Shown: positions 27,006 to 35,383 of the stretch, one piece after another
Layout: each line of letters starts with the position of its first letter
How positions within the stretch are numbered: the stretch's first letter is position 1
Assembly: GCA_003314535.1 (NCBI GenBank)
Contig: POSG01000023.1
Location: 1-47,533 of the forward strand
DNA length: 47,533 nucleotides
Reading direction: 5' to 3'
Source: Geobacter sp.
GTDB taxonomy: Bacteria; Desulfobacterota; Desulfuromonadia; Geobacterales; Geobacteraceae
Translations under genes and position numbers: made by a program
Notes under the pieces: generated by a model
Databases searched by the model: none
What the model was told of the DNA's origin: nothing
Seen by the model: only the letters and a program-made list of their open reading frames with translations

Positions 27006-29083
27006 TCTTCACCTGCCAACTGTCGAAGATTGCCTGCAATCACCGCTTCCAGCGTCCTTGCCTCCTCATTCCACCCAAGCAACTCCTCGTTCATCGTCAG
27101 TAGTTCCGCAATAAACTCCTCCTCAGTCTTCCCATCCTCCTCGATCACCACCCCCACGTATCGCCCAGGATTCAGTGAATAATCCTGCTCCTTCACTTCC
27201 GCCAGCGAGGCCAGCTTGCACAGTCCGGTGACATCCTCGTACTCGGCCATGGGGAAACGCTCCTGCAGCCAGTGTATATGCCGGAAGAAGCTTTCGGCGT
27301 TCTTTACCTCTTCGTGCAGCGCATCCAACGCCTCTTTCAATGCCTTGGTCTTGCGGTCAATACCCCCTCGCTTCCCTTCGGCCTTGGCCTGTTCGGTCTG
27401 CTGTTTCTCGTGCTGGCGGACGATCTTGTCCAGTTTCTTCAATCCCTCGTGCAGACTGGCAAAGAACGGGTCGAACGCCTCGCGCAACTGGTGCTGGGCC
27501 TTGTTCTTTTTATTGATGTCGGACGCATCATCGGGCACGGCACGCCGTGCCCCTACGTAACGGTCATACGCGGTCTGTAATGCCTTTAGGCCGGACCACT
27601 GTTTGACCAACTCCGCCACGGCTTTTTTGCCGGCATCATCGTCAAGCACATCCAGCAATTGTTCAGAAACCGGTTCCACCTGTGTCTTGTTCTCGATAAG
27701 CTTTTCCATCCCCTGCCGGAAATAATCATCGATCAATCGGACGAACTTGTGCCGCCCACCTCTGTGCAGATGGCTTATGACAGCAATGTTCTGAATTTGC
27801 TCCTCGGAAAATTCCCTGTGCGCCCGGTCAATCTGGGTAAAGATGTTGCGGGCGTCGATAAAGAGGATGTTGTAGTCCTTTTTCGCTTTGTCGAAGAACC
27901 AGAGGGTGGCGGGCAGGGTAACCGTGTAGAACATGTTGGACGGCAGGGTAAGCATGCCGTAGATCAGGTTCTTTTCTATCAAGGTCCGGCGAATATCGGC
28001 CTCGGAATGGCGAGCATCGGACGCGGAGTTGGCCATTACTAGCGCGGCGCGTCCACCCGCTTTCAGCGAGGTAGCAAACAGGTTGATCCAGAGGTAATTG
28101 CCATTGGGTACGGTCTCTTTTCCCTCGTCGCTCTTTTTAACCTTGCTCTTGTTGCGCGGGATGCCGTAGGTATTGAAGCGCTTGTCCTTTTCGACGCTTT
28201 TGAGGCTGACGTCATCCACGTTGAACGGCGGATTCGCGAGCACGTAATCGAATTGGCCGAAGCTACCGAAGGAGTCCTCGTAATAGGTGTTGGCCTGTTT
28301 GATATCGCCCCGCAGGCCGTTGACCGCCAGGTTCATCCTGGCCAGTTTGACTGTCTCCAGGGTCTTTTCCTGACCATAAACGAAAATGTCGCCGTCGCCG
28401 TTTGTCAATTCCTCCCGGTGGCGTTCAATAAAACCGGCCGATTGCACGAACATACCGCCGGAACCGCATGCCGGATCGTAAACGGTTCCCTTGTGCGGTT
28501 CGATGATCTCCACCATCAGGCGTACCACAGAGCGCGGCGTAAAGAACTCTCCTCCCCCTTGCCCCTCGGCCTTGGCGAAATTGCCTAGGAAATATTCGTA
28601 AATCTGACCGAACATGTCGCCGCTTGCGTCCTGAGGAATATCGGCGAAGTTCTTCAATAACTGCTTGGGGATGGTTTTGTCGGTGCGGGTCAGGCGGAAA
28701 TATTCATCCTTCGGCAAAACCCCTTTCAACTCCTCTTTGTACTCCTCGATAGCCTCCATCGCGTTCTTAATGGCCTTGGCGATATCTTCCTTGTCCGGCA
28801 TCCTGAGGAGGTAATCGTAGCGTGCATGGTCCGGCAGATAAAAGCCGCACTTCTCAATAGCGATCTCAGAAACGGGCTTTTCTCGCCTGGTTCCCTTGAG
28901 TTTAGCGTATTCCTTCAAAATCTGTTTTTCATGCTGACGATACTTGTTATCAGCAAACTTGAGAAAAATCAGTCCCAGAACGGGGGTGGAATATTCACTT
29001 GATTTCAGATCGGAATTGGCGCGCAGCGTGTCCGCGCTGCGCCAGAGGTCATCTTCCAGTTGTTTCAGGTCTTCTTTGGTCAT
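27002..29083 (-). CDS. hsdM: Type I restriction-modification methyltransferase subunit M
   Basis: The 693-residue N6-adenine methyltransferase has SAM motif I DPACGSGGMF (203-212) and catalytic NPPF (284-287). The N-terminal helical HsdM domain (about 5-140) and a long helical C-terminal region follow the usual order. Near residues 510-517 a REP-like palindrome is read in frame as GARRAVPDD. It is the first hsd gene. The 178-base gap upstream holds no clear terminator, so it may share the transcript of the peptidase gene. Confidence 0.96.
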   Translation of the reverse strand: MTKEDLKQLEDDLWRSADTLRANSDLKSSEYSTPVLGLIFLKFADNKYRQHEKQILKEYAKLKGTRREKPVSEIAIEKCGFYLPDHARYDYLLRMPDKEDIAKAIKNAMEAIEEYKEELKGVLPKDEYFRLTRTDKTIPKQLLKNFADIPQDASGDMFGQIYEYFLGNFAKAEGQGGGEFFTPRSVVRLMVEIIEPHKGTVYDPACGSGGMFVQSAGFIERHREELTNGDGDIFVYGQEKTLETVKLARMNLAVNGLRGDIKQANTYYEDSFGSFGQFDYVLANPPFNVDDVSLKSVEKDKRFNTYGIPRNKSKVKKSDEGKETVPNGNYLWINLFATSLKAGGRAALVMANSASDARHSEADIRRTLIEKNLIYGMLTLPSNMFYTVTLPATLWFFDKAKKDYNILFIDARNIFTQIDRAHREFSEEQIQNIAVISHLHRGGRHKFVRLIDDYFRQGMEKLIENKTQVEPVSEQLLDVLDDDAGKKAVAELVKQWSGLKALQTAYDRYVGARRAVPDDASDINKKNKAQHQLREAFDPFFASLHEGLKKLDKIVRQHEKQQTEQAKAEGKRGGIDRKTKALKEALDALHEEVKNAESFFRHIHWLQERFPMAEYEDVTGLCKLASLAEVKEQDYSLNPGRYVGVVIEEDGKTEEEFIAELLTMNEELLGWNEEARTLEAVIAGNLRQLAGEE
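27533..27556 (-). repeat. REP-like palindrome inside hsdM
   Basis: On the minus strand the sequence is GTAGGGGCACGG followed by CGTGCCGTGCCC. It has the same GTAGGGG head as the palindromes at 34.56 and 46.6 kb. It is translated within hsdM without breaking the frame. Confidence 0.7.
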
Positions 29084-29261
29084 TTATTGCTCTCATCAGT
29101 GTTGGGAGTTCACATTACTACGTATTTCAGCCATCGCTTTTTTGTATCAGAAACCCAGTGTAGCCGCCATAAAAAGTTGGCAGAATGCTTTTGAAGGAAA
29201 ATGCTAAAGATGCTTGATAATTGTTGAGGAAACGGATGGCAAAAGCGGACTTTATGTGGAA

Positions 29262-30752
29262 CTAAAAAATCAACGCTTCCGGATTATATTGCCTGAGCAC
29301 GTCAATGTGTTCTTCATAACGAGGAATTATTGCCAGAAGCGGCGCTGAATCGGGTGTATCCCTCCGCATATCGGTGCTGTCGCAAATTATGTGCGCAATT
29401 AAATCGTCCGCTACGGAGAAGGTGATAAGTCCAACGTAGCGAGAAAGGAGGGCATGACGCGCGAAATTGGCATAACGGGCAGGTGAAATTTCTGGGGTGA
29501 AAAGAGACGCCAGGCAATCACCGGCGAGACAGAAACGTAGATCAACCAGTAACTTATCGCGAGATTCAGGGCCAACGATATAACGGAACAACGGCAGTAA
29601 CTCGCTTGCAAAACCTATCAAATCTTGTGCGGAAAGACGGATTTTCGGATAGACGGGCACCATTGCTGACTCAACTTCGGCTTCATCATCGTGCTCATTT
29701 GGCAGGTATTTGAGCCGAATAAAGCGACCTTCGTCAATTCGCCATTCCGCACGTGCATAAGGCCCTAAGCGGTCGTCGTGAACATAAATGCGTGTAAGAG
29801 CCTTGAAACGAATGCCAAAACTGGTCCCGTCCGTTTCCCGGTATTCAATTGCTGATGTTTCTTCACGAAAGCCGACTATTGTTACCGCATGAGCCTCATA
29901 TGAATCTTCCGGATAACGAATCTTCAGAACTACCGGTATTCCTGAGCGTAGGTAACATTTCACGGCCAACATAAATAAGGTGGGCCGTTCCAAAGGGTTA
30001 AAATGAAAGGGTGAATATCCGAATTGGCGAATTGCCTCGAGAATCTGTTCGTCTTTCAAACCGGATGCAGCCGGAAAAACCCGATCATTTACCCAGTTGC
30101 GAGTTGCGGCTTCGGTAACTGCAAAGGGCGTGGGCGCCCGGCCGCCATCATGTCGCATGACCTGGGCAATGGCCGACCACACAGCAGTCGTAGCGCAAGC
30201 GCCAACAGCCTGTTCCTGCTGTTGAAACGGAACGCCGAAAACTCCCAGCCTCAGCCCACACAAATGCACTCGATAGGGATGCGGCGGTAAGGTATAGCAT
30301 CTGTCTGCAACGCTATGAAAGGTCGTCAGCACCGTTCGGCCGACAGGGGCATCTGGTAGCGGGCGAATAACCGAAAAGCCAAGATAATCTTTATTCAACT
30401 TACGAGCTGTCTTGTCGAATCCCTGGGTAGCGGCTTTTCTAAGCAAAAACGTAAATTGCCGATTGGTGATTTCCCTCCTGAAGAAATGAAAACGAGTCGC
30501 CTTTGGAGGAGGAGGACGAAGCGTTGTAGCATAATAGTTCGCGTATTCTTGGAGAAAGTGTCGGTCAACATAGGGGTGTTCGATGACGATTGTCTTTGCG
30601 CCCATTTCCGCATCGGCCAGATATGAACCGAGATAACATACCTGATCCAGGGGTTCGCACTCACCAGAAACTCGAGAAGCCCTGCAGATTTCTCTGTGCA
30701 GGGCTTCTCGTGAAAATGGAACACAACTTATCTGAAGTCGGTCGTCGGTCAT
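29262..30752 (-). CDS. Papain-like (C39-type) cysteine-peptidase-like protein
   Basis: The 496-residue protein has no signal peptide. Its middle looks like a papain-fold peptidase: Gln178-180 then Cys186 in QAVGACATTAVWSAI, His288 in YEAHAVTIVGF and Asp326/327 in RIYVHDDRLGPYA. This is the Gln-Cys-His-Asp order of bacteriocin-type C39 and related enzymes. The N-terminal 150 residues and the last 130 match nothing I recognise. The ATG overlaps the stop of the 64-aa gene (ATGA). Placement in a defence-type island suggests an immune or toxin role (inference). Confidence 0.7.
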   Translation of the reverse strand: MTDDRLQISCVPFSREALHREICRASRVSGECEPLDQVCYLGSYLADAEMGAKTIVIEHPYVDRHFLQEYANYYATTLRPPPPKATRFHFFRREITNRQFTFLLRKAATQGFDKTARKLNKDYLGFSVIRPLPDAPVGRTVLTTFHSVADRCYTLPPHPYRVHLCGLRLGVFGVPFQQQEQAVGACATTAVWSAIAQVMRHDGGRAPTPFAVTEAATRNWVNDRVFPAASGLKDEQILEAIRQFGYSPFHFNPLERPTLFMLAVKCYLRSGIPVVLKIRYPEDSYEAHAVTIVGFREETSAIEYRETDGTSFGIRFKALTRIYVHDDRLGPYARAEWRIDEGRFIRLKYLPNEHDDEAEVESAMVPVYPKIRLSAQDLIGFASELLPLFRYIVGPESRDKLLVDLRFCLAGDCLASLFTPEISPARYANFARHALLSRYVGLITFSVADDLIAHIICDSTDMRRDTPDSAPLLAIIPRYEEHIDVLRQYNPEALIF

Positions 30753-30943
30753 CTCATCTTGACAGAAGATTCAGATGAAGAGACGGCAAACATTCGGGCA
30801 GAGCTTTTTTCGACCTCACGCCGGAACTGCAGACCCTCTTCGCGCAAACGCTGCAGCGTTGCAGTGTCGAGATGGACAGTTTCCGTGGGCGGGAAGGTAA
30901 TCAGTCCTGGTGCAGCATTATGTATTCTTCTCGGAGTAGGCAT
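30749..30943 (-). CDS. 64-aa protein co-translated with the peptidase-like gene
   Basis: The chosen start is ATG 30943 (MPTPRRIHNAAPG). It lies downstream of a good promoter, with GGAAC as a weak ribosome-binding site; a longer frame from 31033 would begin upstream of that promoter. The 64 residues contain one predicted amphipathic helix (LDTATLQRLREEGLQFRREVEK) between flexible ends. It overlaps the peptidase start by 4 bases. It could be an inhibitor, adaptor or substrate of the peptidase; nothing in the sequence decides. Confidence 0.6.
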   Translation of the reverse strand: MPTPRRIHNAAPGLITFPPTETVHLDTATLQRLREEGLQFRREVEKSSARMFAVSSSESSVKMR

Positions 30944-30980
30944 GATGTTCCAGATGGTTTTTCTTGGAAACACAATAGAT

Positions 30981-31009
30981 ATTATACTGAAACTATAATT
31001 CAAGTTAAA
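30981..31009 (-). promoter_or_regulatory. Promoter of the defence island operon
   Basis: TTTAAC (31009-31004) is followed after 17 bases by a perfect TATAAT (30986-30981). The predicted start is about 30974, roughly 30 bases before the 64-aa gene. All island genes lie downstream on the same strand. The remaining A+T-rich bases to 31119 hold only a weak AAGGCAA/TTGCCTT hairpin (31077-31096) after cobQ. Confidence 0.65.
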
Positions 31010-31119
31010 CATAAATACAGATTTTTCAACCATATGTCAAAAAAATTATGCATGTTTAATATAAAAAATGAGATGGAAGGCAAAATCTATTGCCTTTGCC
31101 AAATAGTCTTGATCGGAAA

Positions 31120-33465
31120 TTATGATGTAATCCCGCATATCTGCAGCAACCTCTCCATGTCCAGGTGCTTCTCCAGGTGCTCTGCCAGGAGATCGAACGG
31201 GTCTTCGCTCCGGCAGTCGGCGGAAAACGTGGGAAAGCCCTTTGCCATTCTTATCCGGTTGAGGAGAGCGGAACGGAAGCCGTCGTTGTCGAACAGTCCG
31301 TGGAGATAGGTGCCGAAAACCCTGCCGTCGGCGGAAACCGCTCCATCGGGAACTGCCACCTCATGGTCCGAGCGGCTCACCAGCTGGGCGAAGGGGAGTG
31401 AACCGCCGCCCAGGGTCGTGGCGCCCATGTGGATTTCGTAACCCTCGATGATGCCGCCGCAATCCGGCGCGGCAAGCGAAGCGGCGGGCAGGAGCCGGGC
31501 CCGGGCCTGGTGGGTTTCCTTGTGCGGCAGCAGCACCGTCTCCGCATCCAGCAGACCAAGTCCCTCAGTTTCAGAAAGGGATGATTCCACATGGTCAGGG
31601 TCCAGTATTTTCGTGCCGAGCATCTGGTAACCGCCGCAGATTCCGGCTATGGGGCCATGGAAATTCCGGATCCGCTCCGTGAACCCATGCTTGTCCAGAA
31701 AGCGCAGATCGGCCATGGTGGACTTGCTCCCGGGCAGGATCAGCAGGTCCAGGTCATCCATTTCCTCGGCCCGCTCCAGGTACCTGAGCTCCACATCCGG
31801 CTCCGCTTCCAGGGGATCGAAATCAGTGTAGTTTGAAATGCGCGGGAACCGCACCACCCCGATTCTCAGCATGCCTTCCCCGTGCCTTTTGCCTTTAGCC
31901 TTTTGCTTGAATTTGTTGCCTTTTGCCTTCCTGTCCAGCGCAACGCTGTCCTCTTCCGGAATGCGGAAATGGGTGAAGAACGGCACCACTCCCAGCACCG
32001 GAACGCCGGTCCGGCGTTCCACGAAATCGATCCCCGGCTGCAGCAGGGAAGCGTCGCCGCGGAACTTGTTGATGATCACTCCCCTGATCAGCTCCTTTTC
32101 CTCCGGGTCCAGCAGCTCCAGCGTGCCGACGATCTGGGCGAATACCCCGCCCCGGTCGATGTCCGCCACCAGGATGCAGGGGGCGCCGGCCATCCGGGCT
32201 ATGCGCAGATTGGCGATATCGTGGGCCTTCAGGTTGATTTCCGCGATGCTTCCGGCGCCTTCGATGACGACGAACGCAAAGTCACGGCACAGGCGCTGGT
32301 AGCTCTCCACGATCTTTTGAAATGCTTGCGGCTTGTAGGCATTGTATTCCTTCACCGACATATTGCCCACGGCAGTACCCTGGACTATGACCTGGCTGCC
32401 GGTGTCCGAATTCGGCTTGAGCAGCACCGGGTTCATGTCCGTGTGGGGAGGTATGCCGCAGGCTAAAGCCTGCGCCGCCTGGGCCCGGCCGATTTCACCC
32501 CCCTCCGGTGTGGCGAAGGAGTTGAGTGCCATGTTCTGGGACTTGAACGGCGCCACTTCGATGCCCCGGTTCCTGAGAATCCGGCAGAATCCTGCCGCAA
32601 TGACCGACTTGCCCACGTCCGACCCGGTTCCGACGAACATGAGGGCGCGGGCCTGCGCGCCCCGGGGAAGTTCAAAGGGCAACCGGCAAAAGGGTTCATC
32701 GGTTTTTCCCTGTGCCTTGTGCCTTGTGCCTTGTGCCCGAATTTCATACCCCCTCGGCGTGACCATCCGTCCTTTTCCGTCAATGAACGTGGCGGAATTG
32801 CCGACGATGACGAGGGAAAACATGTCGGCCTTTTCCAGCGGCATGTTGGCCAGACTGGCGATGATCCGCTCTTCGCCCGTGCGGCAGGCATTGCGGACGA
32901 TGCCGACCGGTGTCCGGCCGGGGCGCGATCGGAGGATTATGTTCCTGGCCCGTTCAAGGTGCCCGCTCCTGCCCTTGCTGCGGGGATTGTAGAGGGCGAT
33001 GACGAAGTCTGCCGCTGCCGCTGAAGAAAGCCTTTTTTCGATAATCTCCCAGGGGGTGAGCAGATCGGAAAGCGAAATCACCGCGAAGTCGTGCATCAGC
33101 GGTGCGCCCAGCACCGCGGCTGCAGCCTGTACCGCGGAGACTCCGGGGACGATCCCGATCTCCAGTTCGTCCGGATGTTCAAGCTCCAGCACCAGGCCGG
33201 CCATGCCGTAGACTCCGGCGTCACCGCTGGAAACGAGGGCGACTGTTTTTCCTTCGCCGGCAAGGCTGATCGCCTGCCGGCAACGTTCAACCTCTTTGGT
33301 CATTCCTGAGGAGACGACCTCTTTCCCGGCCAGCAGGGGCTCGATCAGTTTCAGATAGGTGGCGTATCCGATCACGGCGTCCGCGCTACTGATAGCTTCC
33401 CGCGCCTCGCCGGTCATGTGTTTCAGGTCGCCCGGCCCGATGCCGATAATGAACAGTTTTGACAT
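31120..33465 (-). CDS. Fusion: precorrin-3B C17-methyltransferase (CbiH) + cobyric acid synthase (CobQ/CbiP)
   Basis: The 781-residue protein joins two B12 enzymes. Residues 1-241 are CbiH/CobJ, which contracts the corrin ring: GIGPGDLKHMT, SSGDAGVYGM and ALYNPRSKGR. Residues 274-781 are CobQ, which amidates four side chains: P-loop GTGSDVGKS (279-287), GATase Cys610 in GICGGYQMLG and His722 in TYLHGLF. The 243-254 linker is translated from a heptamer repeat, and a second heptamer block forms residues 512-530 between the two CobQ domains. The genes are normally separate. The frame is open throughout, but splitting by internal initiation cannot be excluded. Confidence 0.93.
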   Translation of the reverse strand: MSKLFIIGIGPGDLKHMTGEAREAISSADAVIGYATYLKLIEPLLAGKEVVSSGMTKEVERCRQAISLAGEGKTVALVSSGDAGVYGMAGLVLELEHPDELEIGIVPGVSAVQAAAAVLGAPLMHDFAVISLSDLLTPWEIIEKRLSSAAAADFVIALYNPRSKGRSGHLERARNIILRSRPGRTPVGIVRNACRTGEERIIASLANMPLEKADMFSLVIVGNSATFIDGKGRMVTPRGYEIRAQGTRHKAQGKTDEPFCRLPFELPRGAQARALMFVGTGSDVGKSVIAAGFCRILRNRGIEVAPFKSQNMALNSFATPEGGEIGRAQAAQALACGIPPHTDMNPVLLKPNSDTGSQVIVQGTAVGNMSVKEYNAYKPQAFQKIVESYQRLCRDFAFVVIEGAGSIAEINLKAHDIANLRIARMAGAPCILVADIDRGGVFAQIVGTLELLDPEEKELIRGVIINKFRGDASLLQPGIDFVERRTGVPVLGVVPFFTHFRIPEEDSVALDRKAKGNKFKQKAKGKRHGEGMLRIGVVRFPRISNYTDFDPLEAEPDVELRYLERAEEMDDLDLLILPGSKSTMADLRFLDKHGFTERIRNFHGPIAGICGGYQMLGTKILDPDHVESSLSETEGLGLLDAETVLLPHKETHQARARLLPAASLAAPDCGGIIEGYEIHMGATTLGGGSLPFAQLVSRSDHEVAVPDGAVSADGRVFGTYLHGLFDNDGFRSALLNRIRMAKGFPTFSADCRSEDPFDLLAEHLEKHLDMERLLQICGITS
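31882..31932 (-). repeat. Degenerate heptanucleotide repeat in cobQ
   Basis: The plus strand reads GTGCCTT TTGCCTT TAGCCTT and further decayed units with GCC about every 7 bases. It encodes a Lys/Gly-rich insert (RKAKGNKFKQKAKGKRHGEG) exactly at the joint between the synthetase and glutaminase domains of CobQ. Confidence 0.75.
32710..32737 (-). repeat. Heptanucleotide repeat (4 units) at the CbiH-CobQ joint
   Basis: There are four tandem copies of YTGTGCC on the plus strand (GGCACAR on the coding strand). In frame this gives RAQGTRHKAQGKT, the linker that joins CbiH to CobQ. Confidence 0.85.
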
Positions 33466-33487
33466 TGTTATGCTTCATTCCTTGCAG

Positions 33488-34543
33488 TCATTGGATTTCC
33501 GCTATGGCCAGCGTCACATTCCCGCTCTTGACCTTTTTCAACAGCAGTCTCCCGCCGTCTGAGGCGATTAATGCCGCCGGTTCCGCTACTCCAGTGGCGC
33601 CTATGGCTTCAAGCGCATGTGGGGAGGGGGGTGAAGGTGAAGCAACTGCGTTCAACTCGTTGCTTTCGTAGTAAATAACCGGGAGAGAATTCTTTTCGGC
33701 AAAGAGCGAGAGTCCCGGTTCGTTGCGCTTTGCAGCAGCAGTGGCGATGCATCTGACGCTCCTGATGGAGAGGAACTGCCGCTTCAGGTTGGCCAGGACC
33801 ACTTCGCCGATCTCTTCGGCGTCGGTCCCGCTGTTGCAGCCGATGCCCAGCACCAGGTTCTGCGGCCGGAGAACCAGAAGCGCCGGGTTTTGGAGCTGTG
33901 GCGGGATGCTGCGGTTGGTGATGAACAGGAAGCCTTGTGCCCCGCTTTTCATTGCTGCGCTGAAATCGGGGTGGAAGGTCAGGTTTCCCCGGCCGCAAAA
34001 GTGCTGCTCCACGTGCCCAGTGGGATCGACAACTGCGATGCGGCCTTTTTCCAGCAAGAGGGCGTTCAGTGTCTTGACCCTCGACAGGTCTTCTATGGCC
34101 CAGCCCTGTTCCTTGGCCAGCATGTCGAAGGATGGGAGGCCGTTGGCATCGGTGGCGGTGGTGATGACCGGCATCGCTCCGGTTATTGCGGCACACCTGC
34201 CGGCCAGATCGTTTGCGCCGCCGAGGTGTCCGGAGAGCAGAGACACGGCGAACTTTCCGGAATCATCCATTACCACAACGGCCGGGTCTCTATCTTTGCC
34301 TTCCAGGAGGGGCGCGATCAGCCGCACGACGATCCCGGTGGCCATGATGAAGACCAGACCGTCAGCTTTGCGCCACAACAGAACCACGAGTTCTCTCAGG
34401 CAACCCGGAAAGGGGGTGAACGGTCCCGTGCATGCGCCGACCCATTTTGGAGGGAGGTACAGCACCGACTCGGGCAGGGCGTCCCTCAGTCGGCAACCGA
34501 GACGGGCGCCGTTGCCGGTTATGGCTATGATGGCAATATTCAT
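33488..34543 (-). CDS. cbiG: Cobalt-precorrin-5A hydrolase CbiG
   Basis: CbiG opens the delta-lactone of cobalt-precorrin-5A and releases acetaldehyde, a step specific to the anaerobic route. The 351-residue protein has the N-terminal region (MATGIVVRLIAPLLEGKDRDPAVVVMDDSGKFAV, SGHLGGANDLA) and the C-terminal region (VLGIGCNSGTDAEEI; ASDGGRLLLKKVKSGNVTLAIAE). ATG 34543 is chosen; longer frames run into a REP-like palindrome. No clear ribosome-binding site is seen, perhaps because of that insertion. Confidence 0.94.
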   Translation of the reverse strand: MNIAIIAITGNGARLGCRLRDALPESVLYLPPKWVGACTGPFTPFPGCLRELVVLLWRKADGLVFIMATGIVVRLIAPLLEGKDRDPAVVVMDDSGKFAVSLLSGHLGGANDLAGRCAAITGAMPVITTATDANGLPSFDMLAKEQGWAIEDLSRVKTLNALLLEKGRIAVVDPTGHVEQHFCGRGNLTFHPDFSAAMKSGAQGFLFITNRSIPPQLQNPALLVLRPQNLVLGIGCNSGTDAEEIGEVVLANLKRQFLSIRSVRCIATAAAKRNEPGLSLFAEKNSLPVIYYESNELNAVASPSPPSPHALEAIGATGVAEPAALIASDGGRLLLKKVKSGNVTLAIAEIQ

Positions 34544-34554
34544 GAAGGGTGTCC

Positions 34555-34579
34555 GTAGGGGCGAACCTTGTGTTCGCCC
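34555..34579. repeat. REP-like palindrome between cbiF and cbiG
   Basis: GTAGGGGCGAACCTTGTGTTCGCCC folds as an 8-bp stem (34559-34566 with 34572-34579). It lies 11 bases upstream of the cbiG start, in the place where a ribosome-binding site would normally be close. It matches the palindrome at 46653-46677 closely. Confidence 0.8.
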
Positions 34580-34592
34580 GCAGGTCGGCATA

Positions 34593-35369
34593 TCAGGTCA
34601 CGATACCCCTCCTGCAACCGTGGCTAAATTCCCTGTCGTAGAGGAGCGATTTCGCCTTCAGGCCGATCGTTCGCGCATTCAGCACGTCCCCCACCAGGAT
34701 GACGGCCTGCCGGTCGATGCCGGCTTCCGTGACGAGAGCAGCGATGTCGGCGAGCGTTCCCCGGATGATCCGTTCATCGGGCCAGGAGGCGCGCGATACC
34801 ACGGCAACCGGAGTCTGCGAGGTGTAGGCTCCCTGCAGCAGGTCCTCAACTACCTTGCCGATCATGGAAACCGACAGGTAAATGGCCAGGGTGGCGCCGG
34901 TTTTGGCGATTTCCTTCAGCGATTCCCGTTCCGGTACCGGTGTCCTCCCCTCCAGGCGGGTGAAAACCAGCGTCTGGGACACTTCCGGCAGGGTAAGTTC
35001 CTGTTTCAGCGAGGCGGCGGCGGCAAAGGCGCTGGTCACTCCCGGCACGATGGCGTACTCTATCCCCAGCCGGTCCAGCTCGGCCATCTGTTCCTGGATC
35101 GCGCCGTAGAGGGAGGGATCGCCGGTATGCAGCCGGACCACGCTCTTGTCCGAGATCACGGCTTCCGCAATCAGTCCGGTCGTCTCTTCCAGAGTCAGGG
35201 ATGATGAATCGTGAACTTCCGCGGCGGGCGCGAACCGGCGAACCAGTTCCCGGTCCACCAGGCTGCCGGCATAGATCACCAGATCAGCCTCTCCCAGTAT
35301 CCGTGCGCCCTTCACGGTAACCAGTTCCGGGTCGCCGGGACCCGCACCGATGAAATGGACAATTGTCAC
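34593..35369 (-). CDS. cbiF: Cobalt-precorrin-4 C11-methyltransferase CbiF
   Basis: This SAM-dependent uroporphyrin-III C-methyltransferase-like enzyme (258 residues) methylates C11. It shows VHFIGAGPGDPELVTVKG, VRLHTGDPSLYGAIQEQM and IVPGVTSAFAAAA, the CbiF/CobM pattern. The start is GTG 35369 with GGAGG just upstream. It lies between cbiL and cbiG. Confidence 0.95.
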   Translation of the reverse strand: MTIVHFIGAGPGDPELVTVKGARILGEADLVIYAGSLVDRELVRRFAPAAEVHDSSSLTLEETTGLIAEAVISDKSVVRLHTGDPSLYGAIQEQMAELDRLGIEYAIVPGVTSAFAAAASLKQELTLPEVSQTLVFTRLEGRTPVPERESLKEIAKTGATLAIYLSVSMIGKVVEDLLQGAYTSQTPVAVVSRASWPDERIIRGTLADIAALVTEAGIDRQAVILVGDVLNARTIGLKAKSLLYDREFSHGCRRGIVT

Positions 35370-35383
35370 AATACCTCCGGAAG

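Noticed and set aside
20307-31119. Prophage or integrative element
   Set aside because: No integrase, phage structural or conjugation genes and no tRNA target are visible; only defence-type genes.
32710-32737. CRISPR-like regularity
   Set aside because: The units are 7 bases with no spacers; no CRISPR array or cas gene is seen in the window.
33723-35204. Plus-strand frame of 493 codons over cbiG and cbiF
   Set aside because: Crosses two well-supported genes on the other strand and an intergenic palindrome.
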